Assembly (NCBI GenBank): GCA_020445255.1
Contig: JAGRGY010000004.1
Location: 1 to 64,000 of the forward strand
From: Gammaproteobacteria bacterium
GTDB lineage: Bacteria; Pseudomonadota; Gammaproteobacteria; Chromatiales; Chromatiaceae
Direction of reading: 5' to 3'
Length of the DNA stretch: 64,000 nucleotides
The number at the start of each line of letters is the position of its first letter. Position 1 is the stretch's first letter. The notes beneath the pieces are model-generated. The model was not told the origin of the DNA. It ran no database searches and was given only the letters and a program-made list of their open reading frames with translations. A program made the position numbers and the translations under genes. Positions 26,994 through 36,879 of this stretch are shown here, one piece after another.

Positions 26994-28895
26994 TCAGGCG
27001 CGAGCCGCCTGCCCGTTACCGTCGAGCGCTGCGAGCGCGTCGCGGATGCGCTGTTCGATCCGGTCCAATGACAGCCCCGCCATCTCCAGCTGCTCGGCCT
27101 GTGTGGCCTGTTCGATGAACGCGTCCGGCAGTCCGAGATTGACGACATGCGCGGTGCGGCCGGACGCCAGCAACAGCTCGTTCACCGCGGAGCCCGCACC
27201 GCCCTGAACGACGTTTTCCTCGAGCGTGACCAACAGGCGGTGGGTGTCGGCCATGCGCAGCACCGTGTCCCGGTCGAGCGGCTTGACGAAGCGCATGTTG
27301 ACGACGCTGGCGGCGAGCCTTTCGGCGACCTCGAGTGCGGTCGGCAACAGGGTACCGAAGGCAAGGATCGCGATGCCGCTGCCGTCGCGCACCTGAACCG
27401 CACGTCCCCAGACCAGGGTGTCGAGTCCGCCGCCCGGCTGTGCGCCACAGCCGGCGCCACGCGGATAGCGTACCAATGCGGGCCCCTCGTGGACGTACGC
27501 CGTCTGCAGCATCAGTCGGCACTCGGCCTCGTCGGCCGGGGCGAGGATCGCCATGTTCGGGATGCAGCGCGCATAGCTCAGGTCGAAGCTGCCGGCGTGG
27601 GTCGCGCCGTCGGCACCCACCTGGCCGGCACGGTCGACCGCGAAGGTCACGTCCAGGTTCTGCAGCGCGACGTCGTGCAAAAGCTGGTCGTAGGCGCGCT
27701 GCAGGAAGGTCGAATAGATCGCAACCACGGGCTTCAAGCCATCACAGGCCATACCGGCGGCCAGAGTCACCGCGTGTTGTTCGGCGATGCCGACGTCGAA
27801 GTAGCGTTGCGGGAAGCGTTTGGCGAACTCGACCAGACCGGAGCCCTCGCACATCGCCGGCGTGACGGCCACCAGGCGCTCGTCGTGTTCGGCCGCATCA
27901 CAGACCCAGTCGGAAAACACCTGCGTGAACGTCCGCACCGCTGCGCCCTTGGTCTCCATCTTGCCGGTCGACGGATTGAACGGCGACACGCCGTGGTACA
28001 CGCAGGGATCGTCTTCGGCCGGCGTGTAACCACGTCCCTTGCGCGTAACCACGTGCAGGAAGCGTGGTCCGCGCATCGCCTTCATGTTGCGCAGCGTGCT
28101 GACCAGCAGTGGCACATCGTGGCCGTCTATCGGCCCGATGTAGTTGAAACCGAGCTCCTCGAACAGGGTGCCAGGCGTGACCATGCCCTTCATATGTTCT
28201 TCGATGCTGTGCACGAGATCCTTCATGCCCGGCAGTCCGCTGAGCACGAACTTGCCGCCCTCGCGCACACGGTTGTAGAAGCCACTCGACAGAACGCGCG
28301 CGAGGTAGTTGCTGATCGCGCCGACCGGGGCGGAAATCGACATGTCGTTGTCGTTGAGGACCACCAGCAGATCGAGGTCGAGCGCGCCCGCATGGTTCAG
28401 CGCCTCGAACGCCATGCCGGCCGACAGCGCGCCGTCACCGATCACAGCAATGTGTTCGCGCTGCATTCCGCGTGCCTTGGCGGCGACCGCCATGCCCAGC
28501 GCCGCGCTAATCGACGTGCTCGAGTGACCGGCGCCGAACGCGTCGTATTCGGATTCGTCGCGTTTCAGGAACCCGGACAGGCCATCCTTCTTGCGCAGCG
28601 TGACCAGGCGTTCGCGCCGGCCGGTCAGAATCTTGTGCGGATAGGCCTGGTGCCCGACATCCCAGACGAGGCGGTCGTCGGGCGTGTTGAACACGTAGTG
28701 CAGCGCTACGGTCAGCTCGACCACGCCGAGCCCCGCCGCGAGATGGCCGCCGGTCTGCGACACGGTGTTGACCAGGAAACGCCGCACCTCCGCGGCGACC
28801 GCCTGCAGCTGGCCCGGCGCGAACGCGCGCATGTCCGCCGGCGACGCGATCTGGTCGAGCAGTTCGTAGGGTTCTCCGGGGAGACTGTGGGGCAT
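26994..28895 (-). CDS. dxs: 1-Deoxy-D-xylulose-5-phosphate synthase
   Basis: First step of the MEP isoprenoid pathway: thiamin-dependent condensation of pyruvate and glyceraldehyde-3-phosphate. The 633-aa protein has [18 protein letters not shown], the TPP-binding motif [19 protein letters not shown]...[20 protein letters not shown], and in the C-terminal half [18 protein letters not shown] and [12 protein letters not shown]. The start at 28895 ([16 protein letters not shown]) matches the family; the frame is open upstream to 29057. Product demand for Fe-S proteins of the pathway links to erpA. Confidence 0.97.
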   Translation of the reverse strand: MPHSLPGEPYELLDQIASPADMRAFAPGQLQAVAAEVRRFLVNTVSQTGGHLAAGLGVVELTVALHYVFNTPDDRLVWDVGHQAYPHKILTGRRERLVTLRKKDGLSGFLKRDESEYDAFGAGHSSTSISAALGMAVAAKARGMQREHIAVIGDGALSAGMAFEALNHAGALDLDLLVVLNDNDMSISAPVGAISNYLARVLSSGFYNRVREGGKFVLSGLPGMKDLVHSIEEHMKGMVTPGTLFEELGFNYIGPIDGHDVPLLVSTLRNMKAMRGPRFLHVVTRKGRGYTPAEDDPCVYHGVSPFNPSTGKMETKGAAVRTFTQVFSDWVCDAAEHDERLVAVTPAMCEGSGLVEFAKRFPQRYFDVGIAEQHAVTLAAGMACDGLKPVVAIYSTFLQRAYDQLLHDVALQNLDVTFAVDRAGQVGADGATHAGSFDLSYARCIPNMAILAPADEAECRLMLQTAYVHEGPALVRYPRGAGCGAQPGGGLDTLVWGRAVQVRDGSGIAILAFGTLLPTALEVAERLAASVVNMRFVKPLDRDTVLRMADTHRLLVTLEENVVQGGAGSAVNELLLASGRTAHVVNLGLPDAFIEQATQAEQLEMAGLSLDRIEQRIRDALAALDGNGQAARA

Positions 28896-29141
28896 CGGCA
28901 CGGACCGGGCGTAGTGGTGTATCTCTGGTATCCCAATTCTAACGCAGCACCCGCCTTCCCACCGCCCCGCTCCGGCCGGCACCGTCGGTCGCGACCCCGG
29001 ATCGACGTTCACGCGGGCGCCACTCTCGACCCGCCGGTCCCGGGCGGCAACCCGCAATCAATCTGTCACGTCAACGACAACCCCCGGTAACGCCCCGCCC
29101 CTAGCCTGTGGCCCATTCGAACCTCAGCTACGGAACGCGAC

Positions 29142-29912
29142 ATGAGCGTGATCCCCGTAATCGATGCACGGCGCCCCAAGTTCCGCCTCACCGCCGAGCT
29201 GGCGACGACCCTGGACGACATCCGCGCCTCACAGGCGCTTCGTTACCGCGTGTTCGCCGAGGAACTCGGCGCCAACGTCAGCGGCGCTGCCCTTGGCATC
29301 GACGAAGACCAATTCGACCCCTACTGTCAGCACCTGCTGGTGCGCGAGGGCCCAGGCGGGCGCATCGTCGCGTCGACCCGCCTGCTGCTCGACCGGCAGG
29401 CGGCCAAGGCCGGTGGCTTCTATTCGTCCAGCGAATTCGAGCTCGATGCGTTACTCGCGCTGCCCGGCAACCGCCTCGAGATCGGGCGCACCTGCGTCGA
29501 CCCCACCTACCGCCAGGGCGCCGCGATCGCGGTGTTGTGGGCGGGGCTCGCCGAGTTCGTCAAGAACAACCGCGTCGACATGTTGTTCGGCTGTGCGTCT
29601 ATCCCAATGGACGACGGCGGCATTCACACCCAGGCGATCATGAAGCGCGTTCGTCAGCACGCATTGACCGACGCTGGCTGCCGGGTCATGCCGAAGAACC
29701 CGGTGCCACCGCTGTCGGCCGAACTCGACGACACGATCACGGCACCGCTGCCGCCGCTGCTGAAGGCGTATTTCCGCCTCGGTGCACGCGCCTGCGGCGA
29801 ACCCTGCTACGACCCTGCATTCAACTGTGCGGATATCCTGGTGCTGGTGAAGGTCGACGAGATCGATGCATCATACTCGCGCCATTTTCTCGACCGGATC
29901 AGCGGAGGCTAG
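29142..29912 (+). CDS. olsB: L-ornithine N(alpha)-acyltransferase (OlsB family)
   Basis: Transfers a 3-hydroxyacyl group from acyl-ACP to ornithine to make lyso-ornithine lipid. The 256-aa GNAT-like protein has the hallmark segments SQALRYRVFAEELGA, GRIVASTRLL, GNRLEIGRTCVDPTYRQGAAIAVLWAGL and the FGCASIPMDDGG block. It is followed 3 nt later by an olsA-type acyltransferase, the normal two-gene pathway for ornithine lipids. Ornithine lipids are phosphorus-free membrane lipids often made under phosphate limitation, though no Pho box was sought computationally. Confidence 0.85.
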   Translation: MSVIPVIDARRPKFRLTAELATTLDDIRASQALRYRVFAEELGANVSGAALGIDEDQFDPYCQHLLVREGPGGRIVASTRLLLDRQAAKAGGFYSSSEFELDALLALPGNRLEIGRTCVDPTYRQGAAIAVLWAGLAEFVKNNRVDMLFGCASIPMDDGGIHTQAIMKRVRQHALTDAGCRVMPKNPVPPLSAELDDTITAPLPPLLKAYFRLGARACGEPCYDPAFNCADILVLVKVDEIDASYSRHFLDRISGG

Positions 29913-29915
29913 TGA

Positions 29916-30692
29916 ATGACGGCTTTGCGGGTTACCCTGCGCATTCTACTGATCACGCTGCACCTGCTGCTCGGCCTCGTGCTGACACCACTCGCGCTGT
30001 CCCGCCATACCGGCGGCCTATGGCGCACCCATCCGCGCATCACCTCGTGGTGGCACAACCGCCTCGCCGATATCCTTGGTCTCACCGTCACCGTGGCCGG
30101 ACACCGCCCCGCACCGCCGGCACTGTTGGCCAGCAACCACGTCTCGTGGCTGGACGTGATCGTGCTCGGCGGCCTGACCCACACCGATTTCCTGTCCAAG
30201 GATGAGGTCCGACGCTGGCCGCTGGTCGGCTGGCTGGCCGCGCGCTCCGGCACGCTGTTCATCCGTCGCGGCAACGGCGAGACATCGACGGTAAGCGCGC
30301 AGATCGCTGCCCGGCTGCGCGCCGATGGCCTGCTGACGCTGTTCCCCGAGGGAACGACGACCGACGGTCGCCAGGTGGGACCATTCTACTCACGCCTGTT
30401 CGCGGCCGCGCTCGACACCGGCACTGACGTCGTACCGGTCGCTTTGCGCTATCACGTCGACGGCGGGTTCGATGCGACGGCACCGTATACCGACGACCAG
30501 TCGCTGTACGAAAACCTGCGTGGTTTGATCCTGCGCGAGCGCTCGGCGGTGCACGTCGTATTCGGCGAACCGATATCGCTGAGCAACCACACCCGACGAG
30601 AGGTCGCCGAACTCGCGCGCAATGCAATCGTCGAGGCGTTGGGTCGGCCGATCAGGCCGCCCCTGCCCGCCGCCGAACCCGTACTCGCCTGA
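29916..30692 (+). CDS. olsA: Lyso-ornithine lipid O-acyltransferase (PlsC family)
   Basis: A 258-aa membrane-associated 1-acyl-glycerol-phosphate acyltransferase-type enzyme. It has one N-terminal hydrophobic segment (about 8-30), the catalytic HX4D motif in SNHVSWLDV, the FIRRG block and FPEGTTT. In this context it most likely adds the second acyl chain to lyso-ornithine lipid; phosphatidic acid synthesis is the alternative. It starts 3 nt after olsB. Confidence 0.85.
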   Translation: MTALRVTLRILLITLHLLLGLVLTPLALSRHTGGLWRTHPRITSWWHNRLADILGLTVTVAGHRPAPPALLASNHVSWLDVIVLGGLTHTDFLSKDEVRRWPLVGWLAARSGTLFIRRGNGETSTVSAQIAARLRADGLLTLFPEGTTTDGRQVGPFYSRLFAAALDTGTDVVPVALRYHVDGGFDATAPYTDDQSLYENLRGLILRERSAVHVVFGEPISLSNHTRREVAELARNAIVEALGRPIRPPLPAAEPVLA

Positions 30693-30744
30693 TCGGATGC
30701 TATTCGGACGTCACATCGGGCAGACAACGTCGAGCTGATGTCGC

Positions 30745-31929
30745 GTGCATATCCTGGTCGTCACCGAGACCTATCCTCCTGAGATCAACGGCGTGGCGCG
30801 CACCCTGGCCGAGCTTGTCGGCGGCCTGCGCACCCGCGGACATACCCTCTCGCTCGTGCTACCGCGCCGCCGTGCGGGCACCGCAACATCAGTGGTGGTG
30901 GAATCCGGGCTGGTGCATCACGAGGTCAAGGGGCTGCCGCTGCCCGGTTACCCGGAACTCCAGTTCGGACTGCCGTCCCGCGGTCTGTTCGAACGCCTGC
31001 TACGCACGCAACGCTTCCACGCCGCATACATCGCGACCGAAGGGCCGCTGGGCTACGCCGCGCTGCGCGCCTGCGAACGTCACGGCGTCGCCACCCTGTC
31101 CGGAATGCACACCAATTTTCATCAATACAGCCGCCACTACCACGTGGGATTGATCGCACCATTGCTGCTGCGTTACCTGCGGCATTTTCATAACCGCGTC
31201 GACGCCACGCTGGTGCCGACGACCGCCATGGCGGCGGCGCTGTTCGAACAGGGATTCGAGCGCCTGCGCGTCTGGCCACGCGGCGTGCATGCGCAGCAGT
31301 TCGATCCGCGACACCGGCGTGCCGAGTTGCGCGCGGCATGGGGACTCGGCGACGACGACCTGGGCGTCCTCCACGTCGGGCGCCTCGCTGCCGAGAAAAA
31401 CATCGATGCGGTGTTCACCGCGTTCGCCGCGATCCGAGCCCGCCGACCCGAGGCACGCCTGATCGTGGTGGGCGGCGGCCCGATCGAACGCCAGCTGCGC
31501 GCACGCCACCCGGACACGCTGTTCGCCGGGCCGCGCACCGGCCGCGACCTCGCAGAGCATTATGCGAGCGCCGACATGTTCCTGTTCCCGAGCAAGACCG
31601 AGACCTTCGGCAACGTCACGCTCGAGGCCATGGCCAGCGGACTGGCCGTCGTCGCATTCGATCTCGCCGCCGCGCACGAGCTGATCCGGCATGGCCACAA
31701 TGGGCTGCTGGCGGATGCCGACGACGATGCCGGCTTCGTGCATCAGGCATGTCGCTGCACCGAGGACGATGACCTGCGGCTGCAAATGAAACGTCACGCG
31801 CGTGAAACGGCATTGCAACAGGACTGGCCGAGACTGATCCTCGAGTTGGAGCGCCTGTTCGTCGACTGCGGTACTGAGGGACGCGACGATGACCTTGAAG
31901 ATGCTGTTCGAACGTCTGAACGACCTTGA
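30745..31929 (+). CDS. GT4-family glycosyltransferase
   Basis: A 394-aa GT-B retaining glycosyltransferase of the family that includes GDP-mannose-dependent alpha-mannosyltransferases. Motifs: PPEINGVARTLAELV (N-terminal acceptor domain), TNFHQYSRHY, VLHVGRLAAEKNIDAVF and the EX7E nucleotide-sugar motif SKTETFGNVTLEAMASGL. Start GTG at 30745; a nearby ATG is out of frame. Its 3' end overlaps the PAP2 gene by 41 nt. It may glycosylate a lipid, possibly the aminolipid made by the preceding two genes; the substrate is not determined by sequence. Confidence 0.82.
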   Translation: MHILVVTETYPPEINGVARTLAELVGGLRTRGHTLSLVLPRRRAGTATSVVVESGLVHHEVKGLPLPGYPELQFGLPSRGLFERLLRTQRFHAAYIATEGPLGYAALRACERHGVATLSGMHTNFHQYSRHYHVGLIAPLLLRYLRHFHNRVDATLVPTTAMAAALFEQGFERLRVWPRGVHAQQFDPRHRRAELRAAWGLGDDDLGVLHVGRLAAEKNIDAVFTAFAAIRARRPEARLIVVGGGPIERQLRARHPDTLFAGPRTGRDLAEHYASADMFLFPSKTETFGNVTLEAMASGLAVVAFDLAAAHELIRHGHNGLLADADDDAGFVHQACRCTEDDDLRLQMKRHARETALQQDWPRLILELERLFVDCGTEGRDDDLEDAVRTSERP

Positions 31930-32422
31930 AGCGCCGTGGTGCCACTCGGCAAGCCTGCGCGGCGAACAACTCGACACCCAGCGATTCTTTGCCGTCGTCA
32001 GCCGGCTTGGCGACGGGATCTTCTGGTACCTGGTCATGTTATTGCTGCCGGTGCTGTACGGGCGCGCGGGCGTAGCCGTCGCGCTGCACATGCTCGGCGT
32101 CGGCATCGTGTCGCTGCTCGTGTACACGATACTCAAGCGACTGACGGGCCGGCAGCGCCCGTGCGAGCGGTTCTCCAACGTGCACCGGCATGCACCGATG
32201 CTGGACCTGTACAGCTTCCCGTCCGGGCATACGATGCACGCCGTCGGCTTCACGGCGGTGCTGCTCGGCCACTTCCCCGAACTCGGCATCGTGATCGCGC
32301 CATTCGTATTTTTGGTGGCGTCGTCCAGGCTGGTGCTCGGCCTGCATTATCCGAGCGATGTGATCGCCGGTGCGTTGATCGGGGGACTCGTATCCTGGTC
32401 GAGCTTCTCAGTGTTCACCTGA
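31889..32422 (+). CDS. PAP2 family membrane phosphatase
   Basis: A 177-aa integral membrane lipid phosphatase. The three PAP2 motifs are intact: KRLTGRQRP, SFPSGHTMHAVG and SRLVLGLHYPSD. Likely substrates are lipid phosphates or polyprenyl pyrophosphates. The start lies inside the end of the glycosyltransferase gene in another frame, which implies coupled translation. Pairs of GT4 and PAP2 genes occur in other proteobacteria. Confidence 0.83.
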   Translation: MTLKMLFERLNDLEAPWCHSASLRGEQLDTQRFFAVVSRLGDGIFWYLVMLLLPVLYGRAGVAVALHMLGVGIVSLLVYTILKRLTGRQRPCERFSNVHRHAPMLDLYSFPSGHTMHAVGFTAVLLGHFPELGIVIAPFVFLVASSRLVLGLHYPSDVIAGALIGGLVSWSSFSVFT

Positions 32423-32701
32423 ACGTCACATCTCGACGTCGACGCCGCCCGGTCCCGTCGCGCGACACCGAGCCGGCGGCGAAGCCTGCGGGGCCGCGCC
32501 TGCGGCAACCTTGACGGCCATTCATCACAGCCGGTGGCGCCCAGCGGGCGCGGTGCGTTTCGCCGCGGACGGTTATCACCGAAACGCGCCCGTCGACAGG
32601 AACCGGTTTCGCAGACTGGCCGCATCGTGCTGTGGCGGGTTCCTGTGGCGGCGCGATGCGACTATCTTTGCCATCTGGCCAACGACCACCCCGGAGCCGC
32701 C

Positions 32702-33238
32702 GTGCCGATGCCCCGCCACGCCTCAGGCGTACTATGGACCGCGACCGCCCTCGCCCTCGGCATGGCGACGGGTGCCTGCGCCGACCCGGCCGATTCGTAC
32801 AGTGAAACGCGCGCCTACAACCTCGCACACGGACGGGTCGTGTTCAACGACAGCTGCATGTACTGCCACCGCACCGGACGCAAGGGGGCACCCGTGGCGG
32901 GCGACGCGGCAGACTGGAACGGTCGCGTCGACCAACCGCTGTCGACACTGATTCGACATGCGATCGAGGGCCATGGCGACATGCCGGCACGCGGTGATAC
33001 CGACCTCAGCGACCAGGACATCGCCGCGGCGGTCGCCTATATCGTCGAACGCGGGCGACAGATCGTCGCAGAGCGGGAGCATGCCGTCGACGGGCTGATC
33101 GACGAACTTCCGCCGACCGCGGCCGGCCCGAAAGTCGCCACCAAGGACGCCGCGAACGCACCCACCGAACAGTCCGATCCCGACGATGCCATCGTCCACA
33201 TGCTGCTGATGCTGTACGGCAAGGACCGCTGGAAGTAG
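32702..33238 (+). CDS. Periplasmic cytochrome c (c5-like)
   Basis: A 178-aa exported monohaem cytochrome. The signal peptide ends near GACA/DP, the haem-binding motif is CMYCH, and a likely axial methionine lies in GHGDMPARG. A hydrophilic extension of about 70 residues follows the haem domain. The GTG at 32702 is 5 nt after GGAG; an ATG at 32708 is the alternative. It may shuttle electrons in respiration or to a sulfur-compound enzyme; no partner is adjacent. Confidence 0.8.
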   Translation: MPMPRHASGVLWTATALALGMATGACADPADSYSETRAYNLAHGRVVFNDSCMYCHRTGRKGAPVAGDAADWNGRVDQPLSTLIRHAIEGHGDMPARGDTDLSDQDIAAAVAYIVERGRQIVAEREHAVDGLIDELPPTAAGPKVATKDAANAPTEQSDPDDAIVHMLLMLYGKDRWK

Positions 33239-33422
33239 ACCGCGCGGCACTCCGCGCGCCCGCACCGATTACAGCCGGCTGACCGCAGCCGATGGAGCGC
33301 GTCCCCCATCGGCTGGGCGCATTCCCGGCCGGCGTAGACGTGTTGCGTTGCGGATCCGGCATGCGCAAGGTGCGACGTCGTGCCGGATCAACGCGACGTC
33401 GACATCGTGCGAAGATCCGCGC

Positions 33423-34478
33423 ATGACGATCACCCGCTTCGACACCCTCATCATCGGCCAGGGCCTCGCCGGCAGCGCGCTGGCGTGGCACCTGATCGGT
33501 GCGGGACAGCGTGTATGCGTCATCGACGACGGCCACGTCAGTTCGTCGTCGCTCATCGCGGCGGGGCTGATCAATCCGCTTGCCGGAATGCGCTTCAACC
33601 TGCGACCTGATACCGATGACTGCCTGCGCGCTTCCGCGCGCTGGTACGCCGAACTGCAGCAGTTCTTCGGTCCGCAATTCCATCATCCGCTGCCCATGCT
33701 GCGCCTGTTCCGCTCGGCGCAGCAGCGGCGCTTCCATGCGCGCCGCCTCGAAGACCCGGGCAGCGCCGCACTGCTCGGTGCACGCTTCGAAAACGGTGAC
33801 TGCCCGGAACCCGTCGCGGCGCCGTTCGGCGGTTTCGCGCAGCATCGGACAGGCTACGTCGATCTGCCGCTGCTGCTCGCAACGCTGCGTGACTGGTTGA
33901 TGGCCGACCGCGCGCTGCGACACGGGGTGGTGGCCTTGCAGGATATCGAGACTGACGCGAGCGGCGTCAGCTACCGTGGGATGCGCGCGCAACGCCTGGT
34001 TTTCTGCGACGGCGCGCGCCTGCGCAGCAACCCATGGTTCAGTTGGCTGCCGCTGGCGCCGGACAAGGGCGAGATCCTGAACGTGCGTGACGCGAACTGG
34101 ACATCGCGCCATATCGTCAACGGTGCGCACTGGATCGTGCCACTCGCGAACGGCGAGATGCGCCTTGGCGCGACCCATGATCACAAGTATGTCGACAGCG
34201 GTGTCACCCCTGCCGGTCGCGACGTACTGCTCGCCGCATATGCCGCGCTGCGCCCGGACGCCGATGTCGACGTGACCGCGCACCGCGCCGGCGTACGACC
34301 GGGCACCGTCGATCGCCATCCCTTCATCGGCCGCCATCCCGAACGACCGGCCCTGTGGGTATGCAACGGCTTCGGCGCACGCGGTGCACTGACTGTCCCT
34401 TGGTACGCGGCGTGCCTCGCCGACCACCTGACCGACGGTTCGCCGCTGCCGCCGGAAGCCGATATCCGTCGACTGTGA
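33423..34478 (+). CDS. FAD-dependent amino-acid-oxidase-type oxidoreductase
   Basis: A 351-aa DAO-superfamily flavoprotein. The N-terminal dinucleotide motif is LIIGQGLAGSALAWHLIGAG. The C-terminal FAD segment is GVRPGTVDRHPFIGRHPERPALWVCNGFGARGA. Substrate unknown; it resembles the oxidase domain of tRNA-modifying MnmC and glycine/sarcosine oxidases. The start is the ATG at 33423. The stop overlaps the GTG start of the next gene (GTGA), so the two are coupled. Confidence 0.75.
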   Translation: MTITRFDTLIIGQGLAGSALAWHLIGAGQRVCVIDDGHVSSSSLIAAGLINPLAGMRFNLRPDTDDCLRASARWYAELQQFFGPQFHHPLPMLRLFRSAQQRRFHARRLEDPGSAALLGARFENGDCPEPVAAPFGGFAQHRTGYVDLPLLLATLRDWLMADRALRHGVVALQDIETDASGVSYRGMRAQRLVFCDGARLRSNPWFSWLPLAPDKGEILNVRDANWTSRHIVNGAHWIVPLANGEMRLGATHDHKYVDSGVTPAGRDVLLAAYAALRPDADVDVTAHRAGVRPGTVDRHPFIGRHPERPALWVCNGFGARGALTVPWYAACLADHLTDGSPLPPEADIRRL

Positions 34479-35032
34479 ACCACCAGCCACTGACACGAAC
34501 CGCGCACGAGGCCGTCGCTGCCGCGCTGACGCCGGGGGCGCTGGCGATCGATGCCACGGTCGGCAATGGCAACGACACGCTGTTCCTGGCAAACGCGGTA
34601 ACACCCGGCGGTCACGTCTGCGGCTTCGATATCCAGCCGGCGGCGCTCGACGCCACCCGTGCACGCCTGGTCGCGGCGGGGCTGGTCGACGCTGTCACGC
34701 TGCACCCGGTCGGTCACGAACACATGGCGGCGCGCATTCCTCCGGACTGGCGCGGCCGGGTCGCCGCGATCATGTTCAACCTCGGCTACCTGCCGGGCGG
34801 TGACAAGGCACTGATCACGCGCGCCGAGACCACGGTTGCCGCGCTCGACCAGGGTCTAGACCTGCTGCGGCCCGGCGGACTGATCTCGCTGCTGCAGTAC
34901 CGTGGTCACGCGGGCGCGATGTCCGAGGTCGATGCGGTCGACGAATGGGTGGAAGGGGCAAGTGGGCACTGCAGGATCACGCGGTGCACCTCTCCCGGCC
35001 CGATCCTCAATCTCATACGCGCAGGCAGGTGA
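34475..35032 (+). CDS. SAM-dependent methyltransferase, rRNA methylase-like (YtqB family)
   Basis: A 185-aa class I methyltransferase. The SAM-binding motif is AIDATVGNGNDTLFLANAV, followed by the acidic loop GFDIQPAALDATRARL. The block IMFNLGYLPGGDK is typical of the PF06962 group annotated as putative rRNA methylases. The GTG start overlaps the preceding stop by 4 nt. Target RNA not known. Confidence 0.8.
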   Translation: MNHQPLTRTAHEAVAAALTPGALAIDATVGNGNDTLFLANAVTPGGHVCGFDIQPAALDATRARLVAAGLVDAVTLHPVGHEHMAARIPPDWRGRVAAIMFNLGYLPGGDKALITRAETTVAALDQGLDLLRPGGLISLLQYRGHAGAMSEVDAVDEWVEGASGHCRITRCTSPGPILNLIRAGR

Positions 35033-35347
35033 CAGCGTGTTGGCGCACATGCCGGCAGGTGGGAACCCGATGATGCGGCTCACCTGCGCATTGACTGCAG
35101 CCTATTGGGTGAAAACCGGTGTCGAACCGGGCAAGCCCAGCAACTCGCGAATTTGATCGACGGCCGATTTCGGCCAATGACGAGCGCGCGTCCAGACGAT
35201 CGTCGCCCGTCGCTCGGTCGCGCACGTCGGATATACATCGGAACAGTCAGCGACGAGAGCGCCGCGCCCATCGCCTCGAGCGATGTTCCAGCCCGCCCAC
35301 AAAAAACCCGCCTTGTGGCGGGTTCTTCGAGGTATCGGTACGGGTAC
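35033..35347. other. Intergenic region (315 bp), possible gene remnant
   Basis: No confident gene. A 66-codon minus-strand frame (35102-35302) ends in the plausible helix-turn segment DQIRELLGLPGSTPVFTQ but lacks a ribosome-binding site; it may be a remnant. The terminator of the 35348 gene occupies the right end. Confidence 0.45.
35301..35324 (-). terminator. Intrinsic terminator of the 35348-36199 gene
   Basis: AACCCGCC / GGCGGGTT stem with a short ACAA loop. The complement of 35301-35306 gives a T6 run on the minus strand directly after the stem. It lies 23 bp past the stop codon of the secreted-protein gene. Confidence 0.85.
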
Positions 35348-36199
35348 TCAGGCCGCTTTTCGTGTGCGTCGACTCACAACGCCCACGCCGAACAGCGCCG
35401 AGCCGAACAGCCATGCGGCGGCGGGAACAGGTACGACACTCGAACTGAACACGCTGACCTCGCCCTCCAGACGCAGACTATAGACGCCCGGGCCAAATTC
35501 GACGCCACTCAAGGTGGCTTCGAAGGCGTCCACATCGAGCATGGAGGATCCCTCCTCGACGTCCTGCGAGGCAAATACGCTGGCATAGGGATTGTTTGCG
35601 CCATTGGGGTCATCGATACCGACGGAAGGGTCGTACAGGACCAACGACGCGAAACCGATGCCGGTGTCGCCGAGTTCCTTGATCACTTCGCCATAGGCAT
35701 CTTCGGGGCCGAAAAGCCCCAAGGTTGCAATACCCGATTCCACCGTGAAGGTGTAGTCGTACGCGAAGGCCGCGCCGATCGCGTTGCCGGGATTCACTCC
35801 CCCGTACACGTAAGCCTCGGAGCCGTTGGAAAACTCGTCCATCGGATCGTCGTAGTAGGTGATGGCTTGCGCCTCGGCGTCACCATCGGGTGCCAACAGT
35901 CCCGCCGAGTCGGAGAAGGTGTAGGAGCTGCCGTCGAAATCTACACCTGCCGGCTCCGACCATTCGGTGCCATCCCATTGCTGAAAGGTCCAGTTGATCG
36001 GTATGCCGATGGTCCCGGTGGCCGCGCGCACGCCACGCTGCGTCACCTGCAGGACTGGAAAGGGGCCGCCACCCGAATGGGTGCTCCAGTCAAGGATGTC
36101 GCCAAAGTTGACACCGACGGAGACGTCCCACGCCCGCGCCGGCGTGGTCGCCGCCAGGCCAAGGGCGGAGATAATCAAACAGGTACGCAAGCCTTTCAC
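35348..36199 (-). CDS. Secreted protein with PEP-CTERM-like C-terminal sorting signal
   Basis: A 283-aa exported protein of unknown function. The signal peptide ends near TTPARA/WD. The mature part is acidic and rich in Gly, Asp, Ser and aromatic residues, suggesting a beta-sandwich. The tail VVPVPAAAWLFGSALFGVGVVSRRTRK is a PEP-CTERM variant: V-P-x-P, a hydrophobic helix and a basic end. GTG at 36199 is preceded by AGGAGAGG; an open frame upstream to 36529 has no signal-like start. A strong terminator follows. It should need an exosortase encoded outside the window. Confidence 0.82.
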   Translation of the reverse strand: MKGLRTCLIISALGLAATTPARAWDVSVGVNFGDILDWSTHSGGGPFPVLQVTQRGVRAATGTIGIPINWTFQQWDGTEWSEPAGVDFDGSSYTFSDSAGLLAPDGDAEAQAITYYDDPMDEFSNGSEAYVYGGVNPGNAIGAAFAYDYTFTVESGIATLGLFGPEDAYGEVIKELGDTGIGFASLVLYDPSVGIDDPNGANNPYASVFASQDVEEGSSMLDVDAFEATLSGVEFGPGVYSLRLEGEVSVFSSSVVPVPAAAWLFGSALFGVGVVSRRTRKAA

Positions 36200-36879
36200 A
36201 ATCCTCTCCTTCGAGCTTTGCCATCGACACCGGCCGCACCGATGGCAGTCACCGAGCCAAATTCCGCAAGCCAGGGCGACGGAAAATTGTTCGAAATCTA
36301 TCGCCATCCGTCGAACTGAATCACCCGCTGTCGAAAGGCAATCGTCTGTCTTCAGATAGTCTTCGGGACGCGAAGCAATATTTCGGCCAACCACGAACAA
36401 AGCACCTTGGAACAAGGTGTTGCAGCGGTAGAGCCGGGGTGGCGTCAAACGTGATGTAAATTTTCCTGACAAGATGCAATGTGCGCGATGCCGGCATCGC
36501 GGGAATATCGCCAGTGACTCAGCGTACAACCGGTCTTATCGGAATCGGTGTCGCAGCGCACCACGAAACGTCCCGAAGATCCGTGCGCGCCGGCCAACGA
36601 AGCAGCCGGGAACGGGTCAGCGGACTTGGCCGCGATACAACACATGCCTCGCGTATTACCTGCACCCTATCCACCCTCGGCGACCATGTAGGCCACGACG
36701 TCTGTGAAACCAATGGGGTCTGAAACCATTGGAGTCAGAGTATGAACTCGCTTGGCCAATGCTGATGATCATTCACCGAAGCCGACATCGATCTCGGCTC
36801 TGGCCGAAACGTACTGACCCCAAAACCAAAAAAAACCGGCCCGTGCCGGAGCAGGGCCGGATTTCTTGAACCGGGGGGG
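36200..36879. other. Long non-coding stretch (680 bp) with GGGTC/TGACCC motifs
   Basis: No gene is recognised; the small open frames lack motifs and ribosome-binding sites. Composition is more AT-rich than the genes around it. Near 36712-36822 are imperfect copies of a GGGGTCTGA / GGAGTCAGA element and an inverted CTGACCCC, reminiscent of mobile-repeat flanks. The rightmost part holds the terminator of the 36880 gene. Confidence 0.55.
36827..36860 (-). terminator. Intrinsic terminator of the 36880-37464 gene
   Basis: CCGGCCC / GGGCCGG stem (36836-36842 and 36854-36860). On the minus strand it is followed by a run of eight or more T residues. It lies about 20 bp past the stop codon. Confidence 0.88.

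Noticed and set aside
33288..33313. Hairpin GCCGATGG / CCATCGGC after the cytochrome c gene
   Set aside because: Only 8 bp with a 10-nt loop and no T-tract in either direction; too weak to call a terminator.
33006..34664. 552-codon minus-strand frame
   Set aside because: Antisense of the FAD oxidoreductase gene; Arg/Gln/Ala-rich composition without motifs.
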